From contig VICG01000007.1 of the NCBI GenBank assembly GCA_008692225.1, positions 124,001 to 188,000 of the forward strand: a stretch of DNA of 64,000 bases, in the 5' to 3' direction. Under the pieces are notes generated by a model. It ran no database searches. It was not told the origin of the DNA and worked only from the letters and a program-made list of their open reading frames with translations. Origin of the DNA: Monilinia fructicola. Its lineage: Eukaryota > Ascomycota > Leotiomycetes > Helotiales > Sclerotiniaceae. The translations under genes and the position numbers were made by a program. How positions within the stretch are numbered: the first letter of the stretch is position 1; each line of letters starts with the position of its first letter. This document shows positions 1-11,700 of the stretch, piece by piece.

Positions 1-2210
1 CCATTGAGCCAGAGATGATATATGAAAGTGAACATTTGTACCTTCCCAGAGTGAAGCCGATTAAGAAGCTCAATGACGTCTTGAACTCTACACGTCGTGT
101 GATCACAGAAGAAGTTGCGTTGGTATCAAAGAGGGTAGCCATAGTTCCTCCCTCTAGTGGCGACCGCGTCAGCCTTGAAATCCAAGAGGAAGCTGTTGAT
201 CGTGTGGACAGCAAAAGCGAATTGGAAGTTTCCGTGGCCTTCTCTTCTCTGTATGCTGTCAACATAGATGATCACTATTTTTACGTCAGCCTGGGCAAGA
301 CAAATTCCGGATCGCAAGTTCTCGCTCTCTCCACCTCAAATGAGTCTATCATCACTGTCCCTCAAGACTGGGTTGTCCCAGCTGATGAAGTTACTGCCGA
401 ATATCTCCAAAGTGCCGTGGCATACCTCTTGGCAAAACAGATACTGAACAACACTGCCTCGAAAGTTTTGCTTCACGAGCCAAGCCATGCACTGAGTCAA
501 GCTGTGGAATCAATAGCTCCAGAGAGCGGAAAATCTGTCGCATACAGTGCAAGTACCGAATCAACTACCGTGGCAATTCAAAGGTGCACAAGAATTCATC
601 CGACATTGTCCAAACGGGCCATTCGAGATTTGCTGCCAACTTCAATTCAATCCTTTATTGACATTAGTGGCACCGGTAAAAACATCAAAGATGCACTGCC
701 GAGATCCATCAACAAAATCGAGATCGACAAATTCTTGAGTTTCGGAGCAACAAAGTCACTAGCATCTGGTTCTCCATCAGAAATACTCGCTGAGGTTAAA
801 TCATATGCAGGATCTACCACAACGAGCAAGATTGAAGAAGATCTCTTATTGGCTGCCTCCAGTTTGCAACATAGTTCAATTTCCTCACTTTCTTCGTCAT
901 CTATCGTAGACTGGACAAGGAATGCAACCTTAGTAGTCGACATCAAGCCCTTTTCTCAGAATCAAATCTTTGATGGCAACAAGAGCTATCTATTAGCAGG
1001 TTTGACCGGAGATTTGGGGCAGTCGATTTGTAGATGGATGGTTGGAGCCGGGGCTAGATACATCATTATTGGTAGTCGGTAAGTTTTAGTCTCTCATATA
1101 CAGTCATTTATCAGTACATTCCTTTCAAAATAACATGCTAACTTCAAGCAGATCCGTCAAGCCAGGTACTCCTTGGCAGCAAGAATTGGAAAGAATGGGT
1201 GCCGTAGTTCTCGTGTATACCATTGATTTCACCGACAAAGCAGCAGTGGCCAAATTGCGTGAAGATGCCATCAAGACGATGCCTCCAATTGCAGGAGTGA
1301 TGAACGGATGTATGGTCTTGGATGACAAACCATTCTCAGACATGCCCTTCGAAACACTTGAGCGTGTAGTTCGTCCTAAAGTCCTTAGTACCATCAATAT
1401 TGACGCTGTGTTTGGCTTGGACCTTGATTTCTTCGTCTTGTTCTCCAGTTTGGCCGCGGTAAACGGTATCCCTGGACAGTCCAATTATGCCGCCGCAAAT
1501 ATGGTATGTGTTATACTCATTTCTTCTCCTGTCGTACAATCCCACTAAAGCATTTGTAGTATATGGCCTCACTCGCAGAGCAACGTCGCAAACGTGGAGG
1601 TGTTGCTTCAGTCATTCATATTGGTATGATTCTCGGAGTCGGATATGTAGAACGTTCTGGACGTTTCACCGAGTCTGCTTTGCGCAGTTACAACTATCTC
1701 ACAATTCCCGAACACGAATTCCTTCAAGTATTGTCTGAAGCTGTGCAATCTGGACACCCATCCAGCGATCGTTGCCCTGAAATCATCATTGGTATGGTCG
1801 CTCCATCAACAGGCGAAGAACGGGATAAACCACGCTGGCATGCTAACCCACGATTCGCATTCGTCATGAATGATGTCGTTAAGGAGGAGAGCGACTCTCA
1901 AGGCGAGGTCGAGGTACCGACCAAGGAACAACTTGCAAAAGCGCAAACGAAGGGCGAAGTATTAGCGGTTATGCAGAGATGCTTCGCGAAACAGCTGGAG
2001 CTTATCCTCCAAGCGGATCCGGGATCAATTGATGAAAATGCCCCTTTAACGCAGTTGGGTATCGACTCCTTGATTGCAGTTGAGATCCGAAGTTGGTTCT
2101 TGAAGGAGGTGGGCGTGTCTCTTCCTGTCTTGAAGATATTGGGTGGCGCTGCGGCAAAAGATCTGTGCGAATTGGCTTCTGGTGAATTCAAGATTACGGG
2201 TGATAAATAA
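1..2210 (+). CDS. BOA6: Highly reducing polyketide synthase, C-terminal part (BOA6-like), cut by window start
   Basis: The frame is open from the window edge, so the N-terminal domains lie upstream. Three exons are inferred: 1-1078, 1152-1503 and 1560-2210, with introns 1079-1151 (GTAAGT...GCAG) and 1504-1559 (GTATGT...GTAG); phases agree. What is visible is a degenerate structural ketoreductase-like half, then a KR with nucleotide-binding motif GLTGDLG, the Ser/Tyr/Asn catalytic pattern (LFSSLAAV...QSNYAAAN) and a final acyl carrier domain with LGIDSL, whose Ser takes phosphopantetheine. No enoylreductase motif is visible in this part, so full reduction may need a separate trans-acting ER; that is inference. 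The gene converges on the P450 downstream. In the botcinic acid model BOA6 makes the polyketide core. Family call is firm; the symbol rests on gene order. Confidence 0.9.
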
Positions 2211-2741
2211 TTCCCAGGAGTGTAATCATGGTGGTATTAGTAGCGTGCTTCTTTTCTTGTAGATACAGTTGTCAACGTAATCATTATTTGTATATCCTCT
2301 CATAAAGATGCAGTTCCAAGATCGCAAGTGTCTGTTGGTGTAAAGATAGTTGTTTCTCCAGGTGGTGAGGTTGAGGTTAACTAATGGTCATGTTTGAGGG
2401 TCTTGAGCGGCGCGGAATAACTCTTGTTCCGTCCTGCATGCTCTGCCCTTACCCACTGGCATCTCATCAACATCAAGTGCAACACAATTCACCAAACCAA
2501 TACATATATTTATATATATTATTTATATATTATTATTATATATATATAAATATATATTGATATAATAAGGAAGATCTTCTTTGATGAACCTTTGTGGACC
2601 TTTATGACCCAAGTTGAGAGATCAAAATTGTTAAGAGCTGATCGTGGTTGCACAGCAGCTATATTATATTTTATGTTATTTCTATATATGACAAAACTAC
2701 CTCGTTCAACCACCCTTTATTCTTTTCTATTTTTTCAACCC
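2211..2741. other. Convergent intergenic region between BOA6 and BOA7
   Basis: The two genes run toward each other here, so the stretch must hold both transcript ends. It contains an AT tract of alternating ATAT at about 2500-2565. I see no gene in it. Confidence 0.6.
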
Positions 2742-4616
2742 TCATATTGACTTCCTTTTTCTCATCTGAACCTCTCCTTTGATATTCGGCATCACATTCG
2801 TATCGGTATATAAGTTCTTTGGTCTTCCTTCCCCAGGTTTGAGTCGCACATCCCATCTTAACAATACCTCTGCTAACGCAATCTTGATCTCATTACTTGC
2901 GAAGAATCTTCCTGGGCATGCGTGCGTTCCTGGATTAATCAGTAAGTTAGCACTTGTCTATCAAAGAAGATGTTTCGAGGAAAACGAGGAATAAAAACTG
3001 TATGAAGGAATGAAAATCATGTGTTCAGTATGGAAAAGAAAGGTTACAATCGTATTGACTGGGAAAATAGTATGGACCAATTACGAACCATGTCCAAAGT
3101 TTAAGGCCTCGGTACTGGAAGTTACAAATTGATATCGGTTTTCGTTTCCTGCCACCGACCGCAATTTGCTAAAGCGGAACCCATCAAAGCTGTCAAATGG
3201 TGCTTGTTGATGGGTTATTGGAGAGGCTTCATAGTATGGAACAGTGCGATTTGTCATTTGAGCATCGACTCCACAAAAGGTTCCTGGCGGAAGAATGTGA
3301 CCCGAGGGAAGAGCCAGTGGAGCGGTAAGATATCGACGCATCTGGACTTTTGTTTGGAATCATAAATTAGTCTCAGTATTGACTGTCTGGGGATAGGATT
3401 ATTCTTTACCGAGAATTGGCGGATTAAGTCTCTGCGACTCCTTGATGAAGCTATCCATTTTCCATAATTTGGTCAACTCTACTTTGCTCAACTTCCCATT
3501 TCCCCCAGCGGCTTTATGTTCTGCAATAACCGACTCAAGCTCTTCACGAAGAGGAGCTACGTGCTCAGGATAAGTTGCCAAGTCATATAAGAGATGTGAT
3601 ATTGTAATGCTTGTTGTGTGGATAGCAGCCAAACTAACAGTTAATTGGTCATGGGCTAGTTGCTTCACGTCGATCTTTCCGTCCTTTTGCGGGGTATGTG
3701 ATAGTAACCACCTGATAAGCTGTCCGTCGGTTTGCTCTCCCGTCTTTTTTTCCCACTCTGACGGTTCGAGTGCGGTTTCGCGTTCAAGCAGAGGTCTTAG
3801 CAATTCTTCGGCTTTCCGATGCACACCGTCATATGTTCGAAAATATAGAGGCGCAACAATTCTCCTTTGCCACCAAGGGCGTTTCCAAAGCATTCCAACC
3901 GTTGCACCGAGGACTAATGTATATGAAATCGTTGCTTTGATCCACTCTTCGTTTCGGCACAATGGGGCACCCACAAAAACTCTTCCGGACAACAATGCAA
4001 CTATATTCAACACCTTTCCATAAACTGACACGGTCTTCCATTGCTCCTCATCGCCTGGTAGAGTTCCGATGTTTTTTTTCGAAAGCGTAATCTACCTCGT
4101 CCCATAATGTATCAAGGGTTTTAGAGATATTCCGGGTAAGATCTTGTTTTATTGAATTGAGAATTGGTTCGGAGAAAATCTTCTGAGTTTCCTTCAAATG
4201 GGCAAGATGTCGAGCGAATACTTCCTTCTCAAAGGATATTTTCTCTTCTGGGAGAGACTTTATGCTATTAATGACTGAATTGGGGAGAATGACGATAGGA
4301 ACACGATCGGCTGGAATAACATATGGCGAGTCTGGGTACTACGCATAATTAGCACAAGAACAAAGGTCATTCTTGGATTGCAGCTGCTTACAGTTTGAGT
4401 ACCAGTTTCTAATGCCTCACTAACATTCACATTTGGTCCCACTCCCACAACCGGTAAGCCAAGAGCTTTTAACTTTTTGAGCAGCAACTCTTCTTCAGGT
4501 CTCTGAGTCCATACAACAAATATTGCAGCTAGAATGAAGAATATCACGATCAAAGTGATACTTTTCCAACCAAGCTGCAGAGAGTCTCGAACAACCTCTT
4601 TCAAACCTTCAATCAT
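2742..4616 (-). CDS. BOA7: Cytochrome P450 monooxygenase (BOA7-like), with one apparent frameshift
   Basis: Four exons on the minus strand: 4616-4392, 4338-3410, 3346-3089, 2929-2742, with introns 4391-4339, 3409-3347 and 3088-2930. The product would be about 532 residues. A hydrophobic anchor (about residues 19-36) fits an ER-membrane P450. The I-helix area reads IHTTSITISH, the ExxR motif lies in KESQRL, and the heme-binding loop is FGHGTHACPG with its Cys near residue 475, created exactly by joining exons 3 and 4. Upstream and downstream parts of exon 2 are in different frames; the break falls at a run of eight T (plus strand 4072-4079), and one base fewer would bring the downstream splice phases into register. 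It is therefore either a pseudogene or a sequence error, the latter more likely. The expected role is oxidation of the polyketide skeleton. Confidence 0.88.
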
Positions 4617-5256
4617 CTTTGCAGCAATGATTTAGGATTTTGGAAACTCTGATGTGATGCAGTATTAGACTTCATTGATAGATAGATATGAGGGTCCAAC
4701 ACAGTCACCCTTTGCTTCGGTTGCCTTCGGTGTGCATTGTAAGATCTTAGATCTCCGAAGTGTGTGGGTTGAACTTTGAGCGGGTACCCCAGTATCCAAG
4801 ATTACCGAACCTGGGCATTGGAAATCGAAACTTTCCGATTTTTGATTTGACAGTCCACCAATGGTTAATAGTTTTGCCAAAATCTTGCAGGGATAATTAG
4901 TTTTTTCGTGCCTTTCTTATTCTTTGAGTTTACCCGAGTATGTTTCCACCCTGTACCGCCTACTCGAGTACGTGGAACAATCTTGAAATACACAGAGAGT
5001 TTATTAGAATTGGACTTACAGGAGTTACGGTTACTGAGAGATCTACAGCAGCACTTCTAAAGTGGAAGACTGCTGGCATGCCCATCAATAAATACATCAA
5101 GGTCACTGATTAACTGCTTCGAAGATCTGAACAAATATCCATTATTATGCTATCATTGTGTTGCAATCGATCTAGTGCAGAGATGTCCAAGAACATTCAA
5201 AGCTAGCACGCGCCTAAATATACACCAGTTACCGTGCTTCTCACCACAAATTAATA
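4617..5256. promoter_or_regulatory. Intergenic region between BOA8 3' end and BOA7 start
   Basis: About 640 bases that must hold the BOA7 promoter and the BOA8 transcript end. No gene, repeat or clear motif seen. Confidence 0.5.
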
Positions 5257-7711
5257 TCACTCAAAAATTTCATTCTTTTTGGCCATGATCTCCTCTCTCC
5301 ATGCGCACATGATTAGGAGAGCCGCTCCAGGCCCTGCGACAACGGTAGATAGAAACAATGCCGCCAGGATAAGCAACCAACTTCTACTCAATTTGCCAAC
5401 AAACTTGAGATCGGCGAAATTAAGCAACGCCCAATAGAAGGTAGCACCATACGAAAAGATACCCGCTATCTCCAAGAGGCCTGAGTTGCCATCTAAAACA
5501 GCTTGCGCAAGCTGGGATGGAGATTGGAATCTTTGAATGAGAGAAGGTATTGATATTAAATGGCCCAAACCTCCGCTTAGATATAGCGAGCCACAAATGA
5601 TGATGGAAATACCGTATATCACCCTTAAATATGGCAGGTCAGCCGTAGGCTTATATATCCTGTCTAATCGAGTAGTGTCTTTTACGACGAGCCCCAGAAC
5701 TCTCAACAAAATAGTCAAGTAGACTGGGAGCCAATTCCAGGCAATGTCGTATACCCATTGTGCGGATTCAATCTCATTTGCGTTCCATATGGCGTATGAA
5801 GGACCCAAGAAAATGATGAGTATTACCAAAGGGAAGGTTTTGGCAAATGCCATATTGGTCAGTCGGTTATCGAGAGCTGCAAAATTTTCCTGGGGTGATT
5901 GGACATAATGAAAGAAGAAATATATTGGAGCAATAAGTCCGATGCCAAATTTCTGGGTCAGCAACAAGAGTGCGGTGGGGCTATTTTTAGGTTCTTAGCA
6001 GAGTTAAATACGGCATAGAAAAGTAGGGATAACTTACAAGATATTTGCGATGGTGAGAGCGTTTCCGCGACGGTAACTTTCGATCGTCCAGATAGTTACG
6101 AATGGTAGCATATTGATGATTGATCTCAACATGTTGAATTTCACCTCTGATAAGCGATTTCCTCCAGGAGATATCTTCGATGCTGGTATGCTATTCCAGA
6201 AGAACCAGAAAGCGATTAGAAGTAATGGTAACGCAAGTTGAGCTCTTCTCTTTTTGTTCTCCTCCTTTCCAATACCAGAATTCATACTCCAAGGCATGGT
6301 TCCTTCCAAAGCTCTTTTCGGCATTGGGAGACAGTTCAGTCTGGTAGCTCCAACCTGAACCTTGGCACCTCTATCGGCAAGGATATCCCCCAAGCGTGGA
6401 ATGATGAACATCGATGCAACCCAGTCACCCGTTGTTGCAAGTGCCTCTACACGCGTGAATTTGTTCGCCGCCTTGACAATCAGATTCGCCCTTACGTTAC
6501 GTTTCTCATGGTATAGCGATAGAGCATTTTTGATATCTTGGGCAGCAGGCTTGCCACCATCGTTTCTCAAGGCTTTGGCTAGACTGTTTGCCATTTCTGC
6601 TGCGCTTTCAATTGCGCAGTTTGCTCCTTGGCCGAGATTCGGTGTCATCTATTCGTTTTCTGTTAGTCGGAACAATGAGCCTTGAGGTTTTCGATTTGGA
6701 ACAAACCTTGTGTATAGAATCTCCAAGGCATGCCACGCGGTTCCAAGTCCAGTGTTCATTCTCCATTTCTTCAATCGGGACAAAATTCGCAACAATTCGG
6801 TGTTTCCACACTTCGGAAAAGAGAATATTCCCAGAAACATGATGATGCATGTATTTTGCAACATGATTAGTTTCATCTCCTTTTTTGTATCGTGGAATTT
6901 CATCACCAAAGCTTCTCTCATCATTTTTGGTAAAGAGGAACCAATATAATCTTCCATCAACACCACCAAACAACAAAGTTGAAGCCCCCTTCCCGGAACT
7001 GCGATGCGTATGTCCAATTTCTAATCCTGGGATTGGTTTAGAGATGCCGAACAAACAACTGTATTCTGCGGAGAGGGCGATGTCGTCTCTTTTCAGGGCT
7101 TCCAGATCCTCTAATGTCCCTTCCTTCTCAATTTGCCGTCGCATCTCTGATCGTATCACGCTGTGAATACCATCTGCGCCTGCAATTACATCCCCAGAAT
7201 ATCTTGATCCATCTTCACAGATTACCACCGCCTCTTTACTATCCTGTTCTATTGACCGGACATATTTCCCCGTCAAAATTTTTGATTTGTCAGGGAGATA
7301 TTGATACAAAATCTCCAACAACTTCTCTCGCTCTAAGAACGTAATCGTGTATCCCAATCTATCATCAAATCAGTTTTTACGATTTACCCCTTGTACATCA
7401 AGAAACAAATACCTCTTCCCAGTCAGTATGGGCGCATCAGTTTCGGAAAGCAGTCTTCCATTTTCGTCCCAAGTCTGCATAAAAATACACGGCTCGATAT
7501 TTTCCGAAACAGCATCAAACATTCCCAGTTGATCGAGAATTCGCGATCCATTAGGCATCAAACTCACAGATGCACCCACCTGCGGCGCAATATCATGTCG
7601 ACGTTCAAGAACGACATAATCGATTCCATAACGGGACAAACAGTGTGCAAGAGTTAGCCCCGCGATGGACCCTCCTACTATCACGACCTTCATTTGGGCT
7701 TTCTCAGTCAT
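5257..7711 (-). CDS. BOA8: FAD-dependent monooxygenase with C-terminal multi-spanning membrane domain (BOA8-like)
   Basis: Four exons: 7711-7413, 7358-6707, 6648-6038, 5980-5257; introns 7412-7359, 6706-6649 and 6037-5981, all GT-AG and phase-consistent, giving 761 residues with no frame break. The N-terminal half is a class A flavoprotein monooxygenase of the PaxM-like type: the dinucleotide-binding motif VVIVGGSIAGLTLA near residue 8, an internal GADGIHS (the DG motif), and the GD motif ACLGDS followed by PNLGQGANCAIESA. The last roughly 330 residues are strongly hydrophobic with several predicted membrane spans (for example LALPLLLIAFWFFW, LVILIIFLGPSYAIW, LLILAALFLSTVVAG), so the enzyme is probably anchored in the ER. 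It is likely to hydroxylate or epoxidise a botcinin intermediate; the exact substrate cannot be read from sequence. Confidence 0.9.
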
Positions 7712-8757
7712 GATGTTGGTATTTTTGGGAAAATTAATGTCGTACGCAGTTATGATTATTTTAGGACATGTATGCTATCTTCTATGGAGGATATATTGCA
7801 TGTATTACACTTAATGACTACTATTTCCACCTCAACTCGACATCAATCCTCGAGATCCCTGTGATCAACCGATGGCAAGTCAAGATCGAATGTTGCAGAT
7901 GGTTCCGTTTTCCTGCACTCAATTAGATAGTGGATCATGTCTGAAAAAGGCGAGGATTAACCTTAAAAACTTCAAATCGGACACCGAAGCCTTCCTACAG
8001 ATAAACGGCCACCGACTCGGAGACAGAACAGAAACATCTCATCGGACATCCGTACAAACACTCTGACGAGAATTGAACGAACACGCTTCGTGTTGTCTTG
8101 TTACGTTGACTGCCACTATGTTGTGGGTAGTGATGGTATTTGGTTGGAACGTGACCTTAGAATTATGATTGCACGGTTTTCTTGGGTGGTTTTTCACTTC
8201 CAGTCATGTGATTCAGGCGAAGGATCACTCTTGCAAGATTGATTGTAGCAGTAATTATATAATCGTCTGCATGTTTTTCTACCATCTAGCAAAGTCATGT
8301 GACAATGGAGTATCAAGCATAGTGGACTCGGTGTCTTCTGCGCTATACTGAATTGGCTGTAAAGGAGTCTATAACTTCATAGCCATATAGTTTGGTGGTA
8401 AAAGACACGATATGAAAACCTTTTTCTTTTTTGCCCCGCATAAAGGTAAATAAGGTTACTTAAATTTATCACGTGAGTATCTATCTACTCTTAGGGCGGG
8501 AAAGGAAGCGAAGACATGGTGATGACATACAAGATGAATGAGAGGTGATTTCCTATCTTTCACACAATCTGAGCTGTCGTGTCTTAGTGTTCAAATTAGT
8601 TCACGCATCGTACTATACTTCACTGTGAATTCATCCATTTTAAAATCAAAATTGAAAATTGAGAATATATCCAAACCAAAGCAAGAAATATACAGCCCCA
8701 TATGAAACCAGCGGAGCACCTTAGCTCACATCTACGTAGTATATTCTCTCCCCTTTA
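7712..8757. other. Intergenic region between BOA9 3' end and BOA8 start
   Basis: About 1.05 kb. It must contain the BOA8 promoter and the BOA9 transcript end. No supported gene; short open frames here lack any recognisable domain. Confidence 0.5.
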
Positions 8758-11700
8758 CTACGCCTTTCTGCTGTCATAAATCTTCTGAGCCAACAATTCT
8801 GCCGTCAAGTTTAAGCTCATGAACTCCGAAGCCGCAATGTCCGCCCCCAACACCTTGTAGCACCACGTACGAAGACTTGTGCCAATCATGCTATCCATAC
8901 CGAGTCTCGCGATCTCAGTTCCCGGGTCGATATCCTCCATAGCCACATTGAATGTTTGCGAGAATTTCTCCGTCACCAGCTCCAAGATATCAGGCAACAA
9001 AAATTTACGTTTACCTTGACCAGCACCAGACTCGCCACCAGATTTCTTGGCAAGTACGGCGTTGAGAACAGGGCCAATTCGCGGTTGACGCCAGAATGGC
9101 ATGCCATCGATATCGAGATCGGCACTCAGCTGAAGGGGCTCAACACCGGTCACAATAAAGTTGTTGGCTAATGGATCAAATTTCCAGGATGGATTGGGTG
9201 CTTTCATCATGGCAGTATCAATGAGGTCGATGACACCAGCTTCGTTGATAGTGTGTACTCCGGTTCTAGCTAAACCGTCTTCAATTCGCTCATTTTGACT
9301 CACGAATCCAACCTCAGTAACGACCGTCAGCGAGATTGTCGTTGCTGGGAGACCCTGCTTTTGGCGATATCTCGCAAAGAACTCCAAGAATGAGTTGCCC
9401 GCGCAATAGTTGCTCTGGGTTGGGAATCCAGATAGGGCCGATGATGATCCAAGCATGACGAAGAAATCTAAAGAGTGGTCGGCAACAGCATTGTGAAGAT
9501 TCCAAGTTCCTGTAACCTTTGGACGAACGGCATACTCCCAACTGTCTAGGTCGTGACTGGTAAAAAGTCGATCCTGTTTATTCGTTCAGTACGTGTCACC
9601 CAAAAAAATAGAATTCGAGAAGAAAACTCACATCCAACGCCATCACACCTTGTACAACACCGAAGATTGGACCACCAGCTAAGCTGACCGCCTTTTGCAC
9701 ATCCGAGATGCTTGTAACGTCACCTTTCACCACATCGACCATAATTCCATTCTTTCTGAAATCTTTAATCATGGATCCGGCCTCAGGTCGGTCTTCACCA
9801 GACCGCCCAAGGAAAATCAAGTGACGAGCCCCTTTTTCAACCATGTGACGAGCCAAGCATCGACCAAGTCCTCCAAGACATCCAACCAGTAGATATGCTC
9901 CATCTGGCTTGAATGAGATCGACTTCTTCTTAGTGGCAAACTGCGGCAGTTAGTTAGTGCCATTGAATTGCGAATCGCAAATCCGACGACTTACATTTAT
10001 CTTCTCGGTGTCAAAGCTGACAACAACTCTCCCAATCCTGTCCTTCTTACCGAAAGCTTCAAATGCCTGACTAATTTCAGAAGCGGGGAATACCGATAAG
10101 TTTGGAAGAAGCTGAATCTTGCCTTCTCGATAGAATTGCATAACCTCTCCCAAGATCCTGTCCAAGTCAGCATGAAAAAACATATATAATCACAGCATAT
10201 CCGTCGGAACTTACTTAGAAATGAGATCAGGTTTATTTTGGAACACAAGAACCAAGTCCATGGCGATAAAAGAGGCGCCTCGCTTGAAAGGATTCATGTC
10301 CAGTATTCCTTGGTCGAGAATGTCAGTCTGGCCAAGTTCGATATGGCGACCGTGATATCCTATGCAATTCCACGTAGCTCGCAACTGTTCACGAACAAGC
10401 GAATTCAGAGATACGTCGACTCCGCGACCATCGGTGATTCGCATGATATCAGCTGCAAAACTTGCATCTTTCGATGATAAGACATGATCATCCTGAAGAC
10501 CATATTCTTGCTTCAAGAATTCCTTCTTCTCAGGTGTTCCAACAGTAGCAAAGATCTCCGCGCCAATCATTCGTGCGATTTGAATCGCAGCAAGTCCGAC
10601 ACCTCCAGTGGCAGAGTGGATTAGTACCGACTCCCCAGGTTGGAGCTTAGCAAGATGAATTAACCCGTAGATGGCAGTCAAGAACGGCATCATGATACTA
10701 GACATATGGTCAGATGTCTCCTCAGGCCGAAGTTTCTGGAGGAATCTGGAGTCGTATCTTTCGATGTTGCGGAAATTTCCAAGACCAGCCCAGTTCACTC
10801 GATCACCAACAGCTACGTTTGAAACTCCAGGGCCGATGCTTCTGACGATACCAGCACCTTCGAGACCCAATATTTCTGAATTATAAGTTCCTTGGAGCGT
10901 TGCAAAGTCCTATAAAAGACATTAGAAAAAGGCGTTAGAAAAAGTCAGTCCTGGAATTCATTACCTTCATGTTCAAACCAAATGATTTTACATCAACCTC
11001 AACCTCTCCGGGCTTTAGTGGTGCTTCCCATTCATCACTCTTGAAATGGATTGTGTCAAAAATACCAACACGCTCAATGCCCAACCTGACACATTTTTCT
11101 GGCTCATATGGGATTAAAGTTGGCTCGGCTTCAGTTCCAGCAACAAATTGTTGGTCTAGCAGAGGGTCTTGAGAGAGTCTACTGATATAGAGCACCCCAT
11201 TCTTGGAGATGAACTCTTTTTCCTCATCACCACGTTCAGCTGCATCAAGAACAGCTACTACACTGGCAACAGCTTGTGCAGAATCTTTGTGATCCAAATC
11301 CAAAGTTCTGAAAGTCAGAGTTGGATGTTCTGTCTGAAGACACCGGCCCAATCCAACGATTATTCCAGCATTAGGGTCTTCTCCATCCAGCAAGTTACCA
11401 TGGGTAATCCATAGGATATCTCGTGATTCACCCGCAATTGACTGGATTCTTGCCAGTTCCTGACTCGTTAAAGATTCATGGAACAGACTAGACTCAGACT
11501 CAACAATGAAAACGTATCTTGCTTCTGGATTTGCCTGGAACTCAGAATCCTGCAGAGAAATCTGTGTAATTGATCGTTCATCATTTGACAGGCTAGAGTA
11601 GACTTGAGAGTCAAATTCTGTTGGGGAGTTCCTCGTTACAAGTATGATATCTCTAGCTGTTGAAACAGGGGTGCTTTCGTGGTGGGGACCAATCAACAAG

